From positions 1-9,283 of the forward strand of contig JAKASY010000043.1 in the NCBI GenBank assembly GCA_021817625.1: a DNA stretch of 9,283 nucleotides, given 5' to 3'. Made by a program: the position numbers and the translations under genes. This stretch comes from Bacillota bacterium (lineage in GTDB: Bacteria > Bacillota_E > JAJZYS01 > JAILZS01). This document shows positions 1 through 6,327 of this stretch, piece by piece. Numbering within the stretch: position 1 is the first letter of the stretch; each line of letters starts with the position of its first letter. The notes below the pieces were generated by a model that had not been told where the DNA came from, made no database searches, and worked only from the letters and a program-made list of their open reading frames with translations.

Positions 1-1
1 G

Positions 2-1000
2 CGGGCCACGCTTGCCGCGCTCGTGCCGGCGTTCGCCCTGACCGGGCGCCTGACGCTCGCTGTCCTCATGGCCGTGGCCGCCGGCGCCGGCGCGCTCACC
101 GCGATGTTCGACATCAGCTACCAGTCGTTCGTCCCGCGCCTGGTGCCGCGCGACCGGCTCGAGGCCGGCAATGCCCGCCTGGAGGTGAGTCGGGCGGCGA
201 GCACGGTGTTCGGCCCGGGCCTCGGCGGCGCTGTCATCCAGGCGATCATGGCGCCCGCCGCGGTCGGCCTCGGCGCCCTCACGTTCGCCTGCTCGGTGGC
301 CGCCTTGCTCGGCCTGCGCGTTCCCGGGCGCGAGCGCCAGGCACTGGCCCGGTCCGGCCGGGGCCGGATCGGCGACATGGGTCAGGGACTCTCCAGGCTG
401 TTCGGACGGCCCCTCCTCCGCGCTATCGCGGGCTGCGCGGCCACGGCCAACTTCTTCGGCACGATGGCGGGCGCCGTCTACGTCCTCTTCGCCCTGCGCC
501 TAGTCGGCCGGGACCCTCTGCTCCTGGGTCTCGTCTACGCGGCCCAGAGCACGGGCGGCGTCCTCGGCGCCAGCTTCGCTCCGGCGGTCGCCCGCCGGCT
601 CGGCACCGCTGCCGCGATCCGGTGGCTGGCCGTGGCTTTCTGCCTCGCGCCGCTCGCGGTGCCGCTCGCCCCGCGCGACGCCGCGATGGCCGTGCCCGTC
701 CTGGCGGCCGCGGGGGCGACGCAGGCGCTCGCGCGCTCCGCCTACACCGTGCTGCAGATCAGCCTTCGGCAGCGCGAGACCCCGCCCACCCTTCTCGGCC
801 GCGTGAACGCGGGCATGCGCCTCGCCACCTGGATCGGCCTTCCGTTCGGCTATCTCGCCGGCGGCCTCGTCGGCGAGTGGCTCGGCGTGGTCGACGCTCT
901 CTGGCTCGCCGCAGCCGGCGGCTGCCTCGCCCTCACGTGGCTGGTCGGACGGGCCTGGACACGTAGGGAACCACCCATGTCGGGGAGGGTATTCGCTTGA
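2..1000 (+). CDS. MFS exporter (EntS/MefA-like), 5' end cut by the window edge
   Basis: The reading frame is open from base 2, so the true start lies outside the window; the GTG at 23 is only an internal codon. About 332 residues are visible, against roughly 400-420 for the family, so about two N-terminal helices are missing. The first visible helix is followed by a loop beginning DISYQSFVPRLV and containing RLEAGNARLEV, typical of the MFS_3 group of proton-driven small-molecule exporters (EntS- and macrolide-efflux-like). Further hydrophobic segments, an arginine-rich central loop near 330-390, and a C-terminal half with about six more helices follow. It should act in the inner membrane as a drug or siderophore-type exporter; the substrate cannot be read from sequence. 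Its TGA (998-1000) overlaps the TTG start of the next gene, so the two are probably translationally coupled. Family assignment is solid; the substrate is unknown. Confidence 0.9.
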   Translation, partial: RATLAALVPAFALTGRLTLAVLMAVAAGAGALTAMFDISYQSFVPRLVPRDRLEAGNARLEVSRAASTVFGPGLGGAVIQAIMAPAAVGLGALTFACSVAALLGLRVPGRERQALARSGRGRIGDMGQGLSRLFGRPLLRAIAGCAATANFFGTMAGAVYVLFALRLVGRDPLLLGLVYAAQSTGGVLGASFAPAVARRLGTAAAIRWLAVAFCLAPLAVPLAPRDAAMAVPVLAAAGATQALARSAYTVLQISLRQRETPPTLLGRVNAGMRLATWIGLPFGYLAGGLVGEWLGVVDALWLAAAGGCLALTWLVGRAWTRREPPMSGRVFA

Positions 1001-1824
1001 CGGAAGATGGGACTGGTCTGGACGAGGCGGCGGAGCAGGTGCGCGCCCTCGCCGCCGCGGAGCTGGACGGAGACCGGGCCGCGCTCGACGCCGCGCTGGC
1101 GGGGGGGTTCTCCGCGATCGCCAGTGACGGCGCCGTCTGGACGCGCACGGCTTTCCTCGAGCGGGCGCGGGGGCGCCGGCGCCTCGGCAGCCTTGCGCGG
1201 GACGACGTCAGGGTAGAGCGCGTCGGTCGTGTGATCATCGTGACGAGCACGGAGCGCGCTCGGACGCCCCTGAGCCCGCTCACGGACCAGGCCGTCTTCC
1301 GTACGCGCGCGGTGTTCGTGGAGGACGCTGGCGAGCTGCGCCTCGCGGCGCTGGACCGGGTGGTCGTCGACGCCGCAGGCCCGGCCGTGCGCCGACTGCG
1401 CCTGCGCCTGGCCTCCTGGCTCATGGCCACCTCGGCCTTCCTCCTCCTCCTTGTCGCGGTACTTCACTTCGGCGCAAAGATCCCCCTCGGCTTTGTGACG
1501 CTGCGCGAGAAGGCGCTCCCCGAGGCGGGCTACGCCGAGGCGCTTCTCGGCGTCCTCCTTGGCCTCGCGACGTACGGGCTCGTCGCCCACGGCCACTGCC
1601 GCCACGCGCGCCGCGTCTGGCGCTACGCGATCGGCACGCTCTGGTTCTCGGTTTTTCTCATCTTCTTCGGCCTCTTCGTCGTGTCGCGGGGGAGCGGCTC
1701 CGCCGTCGCGACCAACGTCCTCGAGCACGTGCTCATGCTCGCCCTGATCGTGCCGGAGCTGGTCCTGCTCGAGAGCCCGGCCGGGCGGGTGGCGGTGCGG
1801 GCGGATGCGCTCGTGGAGCTCTAG
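997..1824 (+). CDS. NTF2/SnoaL-like (DUF4440-type) domain fused to a four-helix membrane domain
   Basis: A 275-residue protein starting at TTG 997. A GGGGAGG ribosome site at 982-988 lies 8 nt upstream, and the start overlaps the transporter stop by 4 nt (TTGA). Residues 8-125 read like a small NTF2/SnoaL-like fold of the DUF4440 kind: a helix with LDGDRAALDAALAGGFSAI, a WTRTAFLERA segment, then strands with DDVRVERVGRVIIVTST and TRAVFVEDAGELRLAALD. Residues about 139-159, 179-198, 207-229 and 238-258 are four hydrophobic helices. Only one Cys is present and no catalytic motif is obvious. NTF2-like domains usually occur alone and bind small hydrophobic ligands or act as weak enzymes; a membrane-anchored version next to an exporter suggests a ligand-binding accessory role, which is inference. 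The membrane part is not a family I recognise. The domain call is moderate; the gene itself is secure. Confidence 0.8.
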   Translation: MTEDGTGLDEAAEQVRALAAAELDGDRAALDAALAGGFSAIASDGAVWTRTAFLERARGRRRLGSLARDDVRVERVGRVIIVTSTERARTPLSPLTDQAVFRTRAVFVEDAGELRLAALDRVVVDAAGPAVRRLRLRLASWLMATSAFLLLLVAVLHFGAKIPLGFVTLREKALPEAGYAEALLGVLLGLATYGLVAHGHCRHARRVWRYAIGTLWFSVFLIFFGLFVVSRGSGSAVATNVLEHVLMLALIVPELVLLESPAGRVAVRADALVEL

Positions 1825-1849
1825 GCGGGTGCGCTCCCACGCGGACGTG

Positions 1850-1878
1850 TTGTCGCCGCCGCCCGGGTCGGCTAGCCT
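1850..1878 (+). promoter_or_regulatory. candidate promoter of the sensor kinase gene, leaderless layout
   Basis: TTGTCG at 1850-1855 and TAGCCT at 1873-1878 are separated by 17 nt. The second box fits the TANNNT -10 pattern of high-G+C bacteria. It ends 6 nt before the ATG at 1885, so transcription starting 7 nt after the box would begin on the A of the start codon. No Shine-Dalgarno sequence is visible before that ATG. This is inference from motif spacing only. Confidence 0.45.
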
Positions 1879-1884
1879 TCGCCC

Positions 1885-3066
1885 ATGACGGACGCTGCCC
1901 GTCTCGGGTACCTGCCCGCCGGCCCGGCCACCCTGATCCGCGATGTCGCGCCGCCCTTGGCCCTGGCGGTTGCCCTCGTGGTCGTCGGGTCGTGGCACCC
2001 GACCGCCGGCTGGCTGCCGCACGCCTGGGCCGGAACCGCCCTGGAGGTCGTCGCGAGCCTCACCCTCTGCGTCCGCCGACCGTGGCCGCTGGCCGCCCTC
2101 GCCGCGAGCGTCGCCGTGACGGCGCTCTACATCGCCGTCGGCTATCCCGTCGGTCCCGTCCTCCTGGCCCCGTTTGTCGGCGTCCTTCATGTCGTCGCGT
2201 ACGAGCGCCCGGGCCGCGCCCTGATGGCGACGGCGAGCGGCGGCGCCGCCATCGCGCTGGCTCACGTGCGCACGGCGGGCGTTGCCGCGCCGGTGGCCTT
2301 CCTCGCCGTCTGGGTCGGCCTCGCCGCCCTGTTCGTCGCCGTGCAGACCGGTCGGCGGGCGTTCGAGCGCGAGGCCCGGGCCGGCCGCGAATGGGCCGAG
2401 CGGAGCCGGGAGGAGGGGGCGCGGCGGCGCCTTGCGGAAGAGCGCCTGCGCGTCGCCCGGGAGGTGCACGACGTGGTCGGCCACAGCCTCGCGGTGATCA
2501 GCCTCCAGTCGGGCGTGGCCGAGCATCTGCTCGACACCCGCCCCGAAGAGGCGCGGGCGGCGCTGGGCGCGATACGGGACGTGAGCCGCCAGGCGCTGAC
2601 GGAGCCCCGCGCCGAGGTCGCCGCCCTGCGGGGCGAGAGCGCCGGGCCCGGGAGTGGAGCGGCGGCGCCCGGCCTCTCCGACCTGGCGGGTCTGGTCGCG
2701 TCGGTGCGCCGGGCGGGGCTGACCGTGACCCTGGACCTCAGCACGGACGCGCAGGCGGACATCCCGCCCGAGGCGGCGGCCGCCGCCTACCGCATCGTCC
2801 AGGAGTCGCTGACCAATGTCGTCCGCCACGCGGGCGCGACGGCGATCGCCCACGTCCGAGTGCGCACGGATGGCATGGTGCTCGAGATCGCGGTCACGGA
2901 CACGGGGGAGGGGGCGGATTCCCTGGCGGAGGGAAGCGGCATCGCGGGCATGCGCGAACGCGCCGAGGCACTGGGCGGCAGCATCGAGGTGCGGAGCGCG
3001 CCCGGCGCGGGCTTTGCCATCCGCGCGAGCCTGCCGCTCCGCGGGCGCGGAGGTGCGCCGTCGTGA
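1885..3066 (+). CDS. NarL/DesK-type sensor histidine kinase (HisKA_3)
   Basis: A 393-residue membrane kinase. Residues about 22-153 contain five or six hydrophobic segments with very short loops, so sensing is probably within the membrane rather than by a large extracellular domain. A basic and acidic helical linker (155-190) leads to the HisKA_3 dimerisation helix with the phospho-acceptor His195 in REVHDVVGHSLAVI. The HATPase_c domain follows: N-box with E307 and N311 in QESLTNVVRHAG, G1 box DTGEGA at 339-344, and the glycine-rich GSGIAGMRERAEALGG. All core catalytic motifs are present. It should autophosphorylate and pass phosphate to the response regulator whose GTG overlaps its TGA by 4 nt. 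ATG 1885 is chosen because the first membrane segment follows it directly and a promoter sits just upstream. The stimulus is unknown; the upstream exporter is a possible but unproven target. Confidence 0.93.
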   Translation: MTDAARLGYLPAGPATLIRDVAPPLALAVALVVVGSWHPTAGWLPHAWAGTALEVVASLTLCVRRPWPLAALAASVAVTALYIAVGYPVGPVLLAPFVGVLHVVAYERPGRALMATASGGAAIALAHVRTAGVAAPVAFLAVWVGLAALFVAVQTGRRAFEREARAGREWAERSREEGARRRLAEERLRVAREVHDVVGHSLAVISLQSGVAEHLLDTRPEEARAALGAIRDVSRQALTEPRAEVAALRGESAGPGSGAAAPGLSDLAGLVASVRRAGLTVTLDLSTDAQADIPPEAAAAAYRIVQESLTNVVRHAGATAIAHVRVRTDGMVLEIAVTDTGEGADSLAEGSGIAGMRERAEALGGSIEVRSAPGAGFAIRASLPLRGRGGAPS

Positions 3067-3725
3067 ACCTGCGGGTTGGGCTCGTGGACGATCAGGCCCT
3101 CGTCCGTGTCGCTCTTCGCTCCCTGATCGGTGCCGAGCCGGACATGGCCGTGGTGGGCGAGGCCGCAAGCGGCGCCGAGGCCCTCCGGGTGGTGCGCGCG
3201 GCGCGCCCCGACGTCGTGGTCATGGACATCCGCATGCCCGGCATGGATGGACTCGAGGTGACGCGGCGGATCGCCGCCGACCCCGCCCTGGCGGCCACGC
3301 GGGTGCTGGTCCTGACGCCGTTCGAGATCGACGAGTACGTGTTCGAGGCCCTGCGCGCCGGGGCGGGCGGCTTCCTCCTCAAGGATGCCGAGCCTGCCGC
3401 GATCCTCCAGGCCATCCGCGTCGTCGCCGCCGGCGACGCCCTCCTCGCGCCGAGCGTGACGCGGCGGCTGGTTCAGGCGTTCGTGGCGCGCTCGCCGGCC
3501 CGCGGCCCGGACCCCGGGGCGCTCGCCGAGCTGACCGCGCGGGAGCGCGAGGTTCTCTCCCTGGTCGGCGCCGGGCTCAGCAACGAGGAGATCGCGGGGC
3601 GCCTTACGATCAGCCCGGCCACCGCGCGGACGCACGTCTCCCGGACGATGGGCAAGCTTGGGGCGCGCGACCGGGCGCAGCTCGTGGTCTTCGCCTACGA
3701 GGCCGGGCTGGTCGGCGACCGCTGA
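3063..3725 (+). CDS. NarL/FixJ-family response regulator, LuxR-type HTH
   Basis: A 220-residue transcription factor and the cognate partner of the upstream kinase. GTG 3063 is the start: GGAGGT at 3049-3054 lies 8 nt upstream and GTGA overlaps the kinase stop. Receiver domain (1-120): acidic pair D9/D10, phospho-acceptor D55 in VVVMDIRMPGMDG, switch Thr85, Lys107 in GFLLKDAE. Output domain (about 156-216): the LuxR/GerE helix-turn-helix with LTAREREVLSLVGAGLSNEEI and the recognition helix in ATARTHVSRTMGKLGARDR. Phosphorylation at D55 is expected to promote dimerisation and DNA binding. One small peculiarity is VLTPFEIDEYV, where a second Thr is more usual than Pro directly after the switch Thr. 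The regulon is not known; the promoter region of its own operon or the neighbouring exporter would be natural targets. Confidence 0.94.
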   Translation: MNLRVGLVDDQALVRVALRSLIGAEPDMAVVGEAASGAEALRVVRAARPDVVVMDIRMPGMDGLEVTRRIAADPALAATRVLVLTPFEIDEYVFEALRAGAGGFLLKDAEPAAILQAIRVVAAGDALLAPSVTRRLVQAFVARSPARGPDPGALAELTAREREVLSLVGAGLSNEEIAGRLTISPATARTHVSRTMGKLGARDRAQLVVFAYEAGLVGDR

Positions 3726-3806
3726 GCGCGCCCTTGGGACGCGGCAGGGTCTCCCCGCCGCCGGCGAGAAGGGAGCGTCGGCTCACGATTCGTCGCAGGA
3801 GCACCC

Positions 3807-4425
3807 TTGCCAAGGAGGCGACCCACACGCTCGAGGTCGTTGGCGCCGGGTTCGGCCGCACGGGCACCTATTCGCTCAAGCTCGCACTCGAGAGGCTCGG
3901 GTTCGGGCCGTGCTACCACATGTTCGAGGTGGGCGCCACCCGGAGCACCGCGAGCTGTGGCTGTCCATGGCGGACGGCGGGGACCACGACTGGGAGGAGA
4001 TCTTCGCCGGCTACCGCTCCGCCGTGGACTGGCCGGTCGCTGCCTTCTACGCGCCGCTCATGCACCGCTACCCGGCCTCGAAGGTCGTGCTTACGGTGCG
4101 CGACCCGGAGGACTGGTACCGGAGCGCCAAGGCGACGATCATGCCGTCGGCCGAGAAGTACGAGGAGGACAGCACGCCGATGACCCGGCGGATCATCTGG
4201 GACGGCACCTTCTCCGGCCGCGTGCACGACAAGGAGCACGCCCTCTCCGTCTACCGCGACCACGTGGCCAGGGTGAAGGAGCGCGTGCCCCAGGACCGCC
4301 TTCTGGTCTACGACGCCCGGGACGGGTGGAACCCCCTGTGCCGCTTCCTCCACGTGCCGGTGCCCGTGGAGCCTTACCCGCACCGCAACACGACGAAGGA
4401 GTTTCACGAGCGCGATCGCGGCTGA
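3807..4425 (+). pseudogene. sulfotransferase-family protein, frameshifted after the P-loop segment
   Basis: Two adjoining frames together make one member of the bacterial sulfotransferase family (P-loop fold, Sulfotransfer_4-like), about 200 residues. The frame with codons at 3809, 3812 and so on gives VVGAGFGRTGTYSLKLALER and then GPCYHMFEVG; FGRTGTYSLK is the loop that binds the 5'-phosphosulfate of PAPS. From 3934 the match moves to the next frame with RHPEHRELW, then WEEIFAGYRSAVDWPVAAFY, then VVLTVRDPEDWYRSAKA (the Arg and Ser of the 3'-phosphate site), and the family-typical end PYPHRNTTKEFHER. The shift equals one lost base at the GGG of 3931-3933. The start is unclear: TTG 3807 has AGGAG 5 nt upstream but lies in a third frame, and the P-loop frame has no good start nearby. 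Either a real pseudogene or a sequencing error in a G run. The acceptor substrate is unknown. Confidence 0.75.
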
Positions 4426-4902
4426 GCGACTTCGGCACCGGCACCGCGAGACGAAGCATCCCTTCATGAGCTGCGATCGCGACTGCGAGAGTGGATTGAC
4501 TGTCTGGATGCCGAACTTGGCGAAGTCGTCAACGCTACGCATCACAACTGTGAGGCCGTGCTGATTTGCTGTCGCCGCGAGCAGGCCGTCCATGGCTCCG
4601 CTCCTGCAGGCCGCCTTGAGGTTATTGGCCATGACGGCGCCCCATAGCCGTGCTGTATCCGTGTCGACGACTAGAATCCTTGGATCGAAACGGGCCGGGA
4701 GTTGCTCTTGAACCCACCTGGATAACCGACGTTTGCGCTGCCTATTGGGAAGTCGGGCGACGCCGACGTTCAACTCGGCGATCGTGACGACGCTAAGGTA
4801 GGTGCGATCCTCGTCCACGCTATCGAGCCACTTCACGGCCCCCTTGTTCGGCTCGGGCTTCACCAACTCCGTCACAACGTTGGTGTCCAGCAGGAAACTC
4901 AC
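3913..4902 (-). CDS. vapC: PIN-domain toxin (VapC/FitB-like) with read-through antisense extension
   Basis: Probable ribonuclease toxin of a type II toxin-antitoxin pair. It starts at GTG 4902, overlapping the antitoxin TGA by 4 nt (GTGA). Residues 1-137 (4492-4902) form a full PIN domain: MSFLLDTNVVTELVKPEPNK with D6, E43 in VVTIAELNVGVARLP, D105 in GAMDGLLAATA, and D125/D126 in RSVDDFAKFG, ending at QTVNP where family members normally stop. These acidic residues would bind Mg2+/Mn2+ to cut RNA. No stop follows. The frame runs on for about 190 residues to 3913, rich in Arg, His and Val and exactly antisense to the sulfotransferase, so that tail is unlikely to be a real domain. The family is typically 130-145 residues. 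Loss of the stop by an indel near 4440-4490 is my preferred reading. The PIN domain is certain; the true 3' end is not. Confidence 0.8.
   Translation of the reverse strand: MSFLLDTNVVTELVKPEPNKGAVKWLDSVDEDRTYLSVVTIAELNVGVARLPNRQRKRRLSRWVQEQLPARFDPRILVVDTDTARLWGAVMANNLKAACRSGAMDGLLAATANQHGLTVVMRSVDDFAKFGIQTVNPLSQSRSQLMKGCFVSRCRCRSRSAAIALVKLLRRVAVRVRLHGHRHVEEAAQGVPPVPGVVDQKAVLGHALLHPGHVVAVDGEGVLLVVHAAGEGAVPDDPPGHRRAVLLVLLGRRHDRRLGAPVPVLRVAHRKHDLRGRVAVHERRVEGSDRPVHGGAVAGEDLLPVVVPAVRHGQPQLAVLRVAPTSNMW
4405..4488. repeat. imperfect direct repeat, two copies about 60 nt apart
   Basis: Copies at 4405-4429 and 4465-4488 share CA-GAGC, the octamer GCGATCGC (4412-4419 and 4473-4480), then G-CTG and CGA. 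They differ by two substitutions and two small gaps. The first copy contains the last codons of the sulfotransferase; the second lies where the convergent PIN toxin should end. It may be a local duplication scar, or chance. Confidence 0.4.
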
Positions 4903-5147
4903 AGGCGGATATCCCGCGGCGGGTCCTTCGGCCGGTCGACCTCAAGGCCGGACCCGCGCAAGGGAGAAGAAGCGAAGAACTGAGCCAGGCTGCCCTGTCG
5001 ATGCGCCTTCCGCTCCCACTCTTCGGCGCTGACGACCACCACGGACACGCGCCCGTTCTTGGTGATCGTCTGAGGACCGCGTGTTCTGGCGCGCTCGACG
5101 AGCTCGTTGAACCTCGCCTTGGCGCTGGCTATCGTCCACGTGTCCAT
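4899..5147 (-). CDS. Phd/YefM-type antitoxin
   Basis: An 82-residue antitoxin directly upstream of, and overlapping by 4 nt, the minus-strand PIN toxin. The start is ATG 5147, set by a strong AGGAGG at 5155-5160 with 7 nt spacing; the frame is open further upstream to 5306 but that stretch looks like leader sequence. MDTWTIASAKARFNELVERA and TITKNGRVSVVVVSAEEWER match the Phd/YefM N-terminal DNA-binding fold, in which the -AKARFNELV- helix and -NGR..VVVS..E(W/Y)- strand are hallmarks. The C-terminal part from about residue 55, with GSLAQFFASSPLRGSG, should be the flexible segment that wraps the toxin active site. Expected roles are to neutralise the toxin and to repress its own operon. A Phd-type antitoxin paired with a FitB-like PIN toxin is a common combination. 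Assignment is confident from motif plus partner. Confidence 0.9.
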   Translation of the reverse strand: MDTWTIASAKARFNELVERARTRGPQTITKNGRVSVVVVSAEEWERKAHRQGSLAQFFASSPLRGSGLEVDRPKDPPRDIRL

Positions 5148-5154
5148 GGTCAAT

Positions 5155-5160
5155 CCTCCT
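5155..5160 (-). promoter_or_regulatory. ribosome binding site fixing the antitoxin start
   Basis: On the minus strand AAGGAGG is followed 7 nt later by ATG 5147. It is among the best matches to the anti-Shine-Dalgarno sequence in the window and argues for the short 82-residue antitoxin over the longer upstream-extended frame. Confidence 0.8.
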
Positions 5161-5292
5161 TGATCGATGACCAGTATCGTCCGTGTGTTCATCGGCGCGG
5201 ACGGCCCATCGGCCTTCCCGGTCCACGGCCAGAAACCCATGTGTAGCCACAGCGCTGACGATGCGCGTAGTCCGTCCACCAGGCACGGCACC

Positions 5293-5321
5293 TTGACGCG
5301 CGCCATCCGACGTCTTACGCT
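5293..5321 (+). promoter_or_regulatory. candidate promoter of the AbrB-VapC module
   Basis: TTGACG at 5293-5298 and TACGCT (TANNNT pattern) at 5316-5321 have 17 nt between them. An alternative -10, TATAAC at 5321-5326, overlaps but would leave a 22-nt spacer. Transcription would start near 5328-5333, giving a leader of about 25-30 nt that includes the GGAGGT ribosome site at 5344-5349. Motif-based only. Confidence 0.5.
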
Positions 5322-5334
5322 ATAACTGCGTAAG
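5314..5334. promoter_or_regulatory. inverted-repeat operator in front of the AbrB-VapC module
   Basis: CTTACGC (5314-5320) and GCGTAAG (5328-5334) are perfect 7-bp inverted arms around the A/T-rich spacer TATAACT. The palindrome covers the likely -10 region, 22 nt before the antitoxin ATG. Antitoxins of this class are dimeric DNA-binding proteins that repress their own promoters, so this is the natural binding site. It is followed by no T-run, which argues against a terminator. Confidence 0.6.
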
Positions 5335-5356
5335 CCCGCGGCTGGAGGTAAGATCG

Positions 5357-5593
5357 ATGGCTACCACAGTGTTGTCGGAGAAGGGACAACTGGTCATTCC
5401 GGCGACGATCCGCGCAGAGGCGGGCTTGTCACCGGGTGACCGCTTTACCGTCGAGTATCGGCAGGACGGACAGATCCTGTTGAGGCGACTCCCTCGTGAC
5501 CCGCTGCTTGCACTCCGAGGCGCCTACGCCGGCCAGGACTCCCTGCTGGCGGCGCTTCTCGAGGACAGGGCCGCCGAGAAGACCCGTGGCTGA
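5357..5593 (+). CDS. vapB: AbrB/MazE-type antitoxin (VapB-like)
   Basis: A 78-residue antitoxin. ATG 5357 has GGAGGT at 5344-5349, 7 nt upstream. Residues 1-48 are a SpoVT/AbrB swapped-hairpin DNA-binding domain: TTVLSEKGQLVIPATIR, AGLSPGDRFTVEY and DGQILLRRL are all characteristic (xSxKGQxxIPxxIR, xGxxxGDxxxV). The C-terminal part, with DPLLALRGAY and a helix DSLLAALLEDRAAEK, is the segment expected to bind the toxin. Its TGA (5591-5593) lies inside the start of the toxin gene (8-nt overlap), so the two are co-translated. Dimers would bind the palindrome just upstream and repress the operon. High confidence in family; the partner is clear from position. Confidence 0.93.
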   Translation: MATTVLSEKGQLVIPATIRAEAGLSPGDRFTVEYRQDGQILLRRLPRDPLLALRGAYAGQDSLLAALLEDRAAEKTRG

Positions 5594-5999
5594 GGCCTAC
5601 GTGCTCGACGCGTATGCCATTGTGGCGGTGCTCGGCGGTGAGACAGGCGCGGAGGCTGTGGCCGAGCTGGTGGGCCGCGAGGGTGTCGACTTGTACGTGA
5701 GTGCCATCAACGTCGGTGAGGTCTACTACATCCTCCGCCGGCGCCGGGGCGAAGCGGCCGCCACCACGGCCGAGTCTGCATTGTACGAGCACCCTCGGAT
5801 TAAGGTGATGCCAATTGACCGTGATCGAATCCGCCAGGCAGGCGACATCAAGGCCCGAGGTGGCCTTTCGCTGGCGGATGCGTTTGCGGCGGCGCTGGCG
5901 GTCGAACTAGGAGCGACGTTGGTGACGGGGGATCCCGAGTTTCGGCCCCTCGAGGAAATCGGCCTGACCGTGCATTGGCTGCCCCGAGCAGAAGGCTAA
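5586..5999 (+). CDS. vapC: PIN-domain toxin (VapC-like ribonuclease)
   Basis: A 137-residue PIN-domain protein. GTG 5586 is chosen because AEAYVLDAYAIVAVL then sits at the N-terminus as in the family, and because it overlaps the antitoxin stop by 8 nt; the open frame extends further upstream only through antitoxin sequence. The four expected acidic residues are D8 (VLDAYAIV), E45 (INVGEVYY), D98 (LSLADAFAAALA) and D116 (LVTGDPEF). These bind the metal ions used to cut RNA, commonly tRNA or rRNA in this family. It is clearly a different lineage from the minus-strand PIN toxin, with little shared sequence outside the active site. Length and active site are intact, so it is probably functional. 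It acts in the cytoplasm, held inactive by the AbrB-type antitoxin. Confidence 0.92.
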   Translation: MAEAYVLDAYAIVAVLGGETGAEAVAELVGREGVDLYVSAINVGEVYYILRRRRGEAAATTAESALYEHPRIKVMPIDRDRIRQAGDIKARGGLSLADAFAAALAVELGATLVTGDPEFRPLEEIGLTVHWLPRAEG

Positions 6000-6327
6000 G
6001 CCTGCTTTGCGCCGTACGGGCCCTGATGCGCCAATACGCACGGTCAGCGGTCGCCTGTGTGCGGGTCTCTGCTCAGTCGCGAGTTGCACGCGCCTTCGTT
6101 GATGCAGAGCGGAATGTTGACCGTGGTGCGTGCACGGGTGCAAAGGAAAGATGCCCTCGCGGCCGCGCCAAGCGACTAGTCACTGGCTTCAACGTGGCGC
6201 CCGCATCCCTCTCGATGGAGTCTCTTCAATAGGTGCACAAGGTGACACGCGGCGGGGAGAACTGGCAGACGTAGGTCGTTCGGCGCCACCGCGGCCATCA
6301 ACGCAGGGTCAAAGCGTTCGCGTGGCC
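6000..6327. other. gene-free stretch between convergent genes
   Basis: About 328 nt lie between the end of the plus-strand PIN toxin and the end of the minus-strand sedolisin. Short open frames exist on both strands but none resembles a known family, has a ribosome site, or shows the strong codon bias of the neighbours. Small palindromes such as CCGTACGG occur, but I find no stem followed by a T-run, no tRNA-like fold and no repeat. It may hold eroded sequence at the edge of the toxin-antitoxin island. Confidence 0.6.

Noticed and set aside
1992..3062. Extended N-terminus for the response regulator frame
   Set aside because: The upstream part is an arginine/glycine/proline-rich shadow of the kinase gene; the receiver domain and ribosome site place the start at GTG 3063.
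850..3168. Very long minus-strand open frame (772 codons) opposite the transporter and kinase genes
   Set aside because: It is antisense to three well-supported genes, is dominated by Arg/Gly/Pro/Ala/His of the kind produced by high-G+C mirror frames, and has no domain motif.
5178..5203. Inverted repeat CGTCCG / CGGACG upstream of the Phd-type antitoxin
   Set aside because: Only 6-bp G+C-rich arms with a 14-nt spacer; expected often by chance in this composition, and no clear promoter accompanies it.
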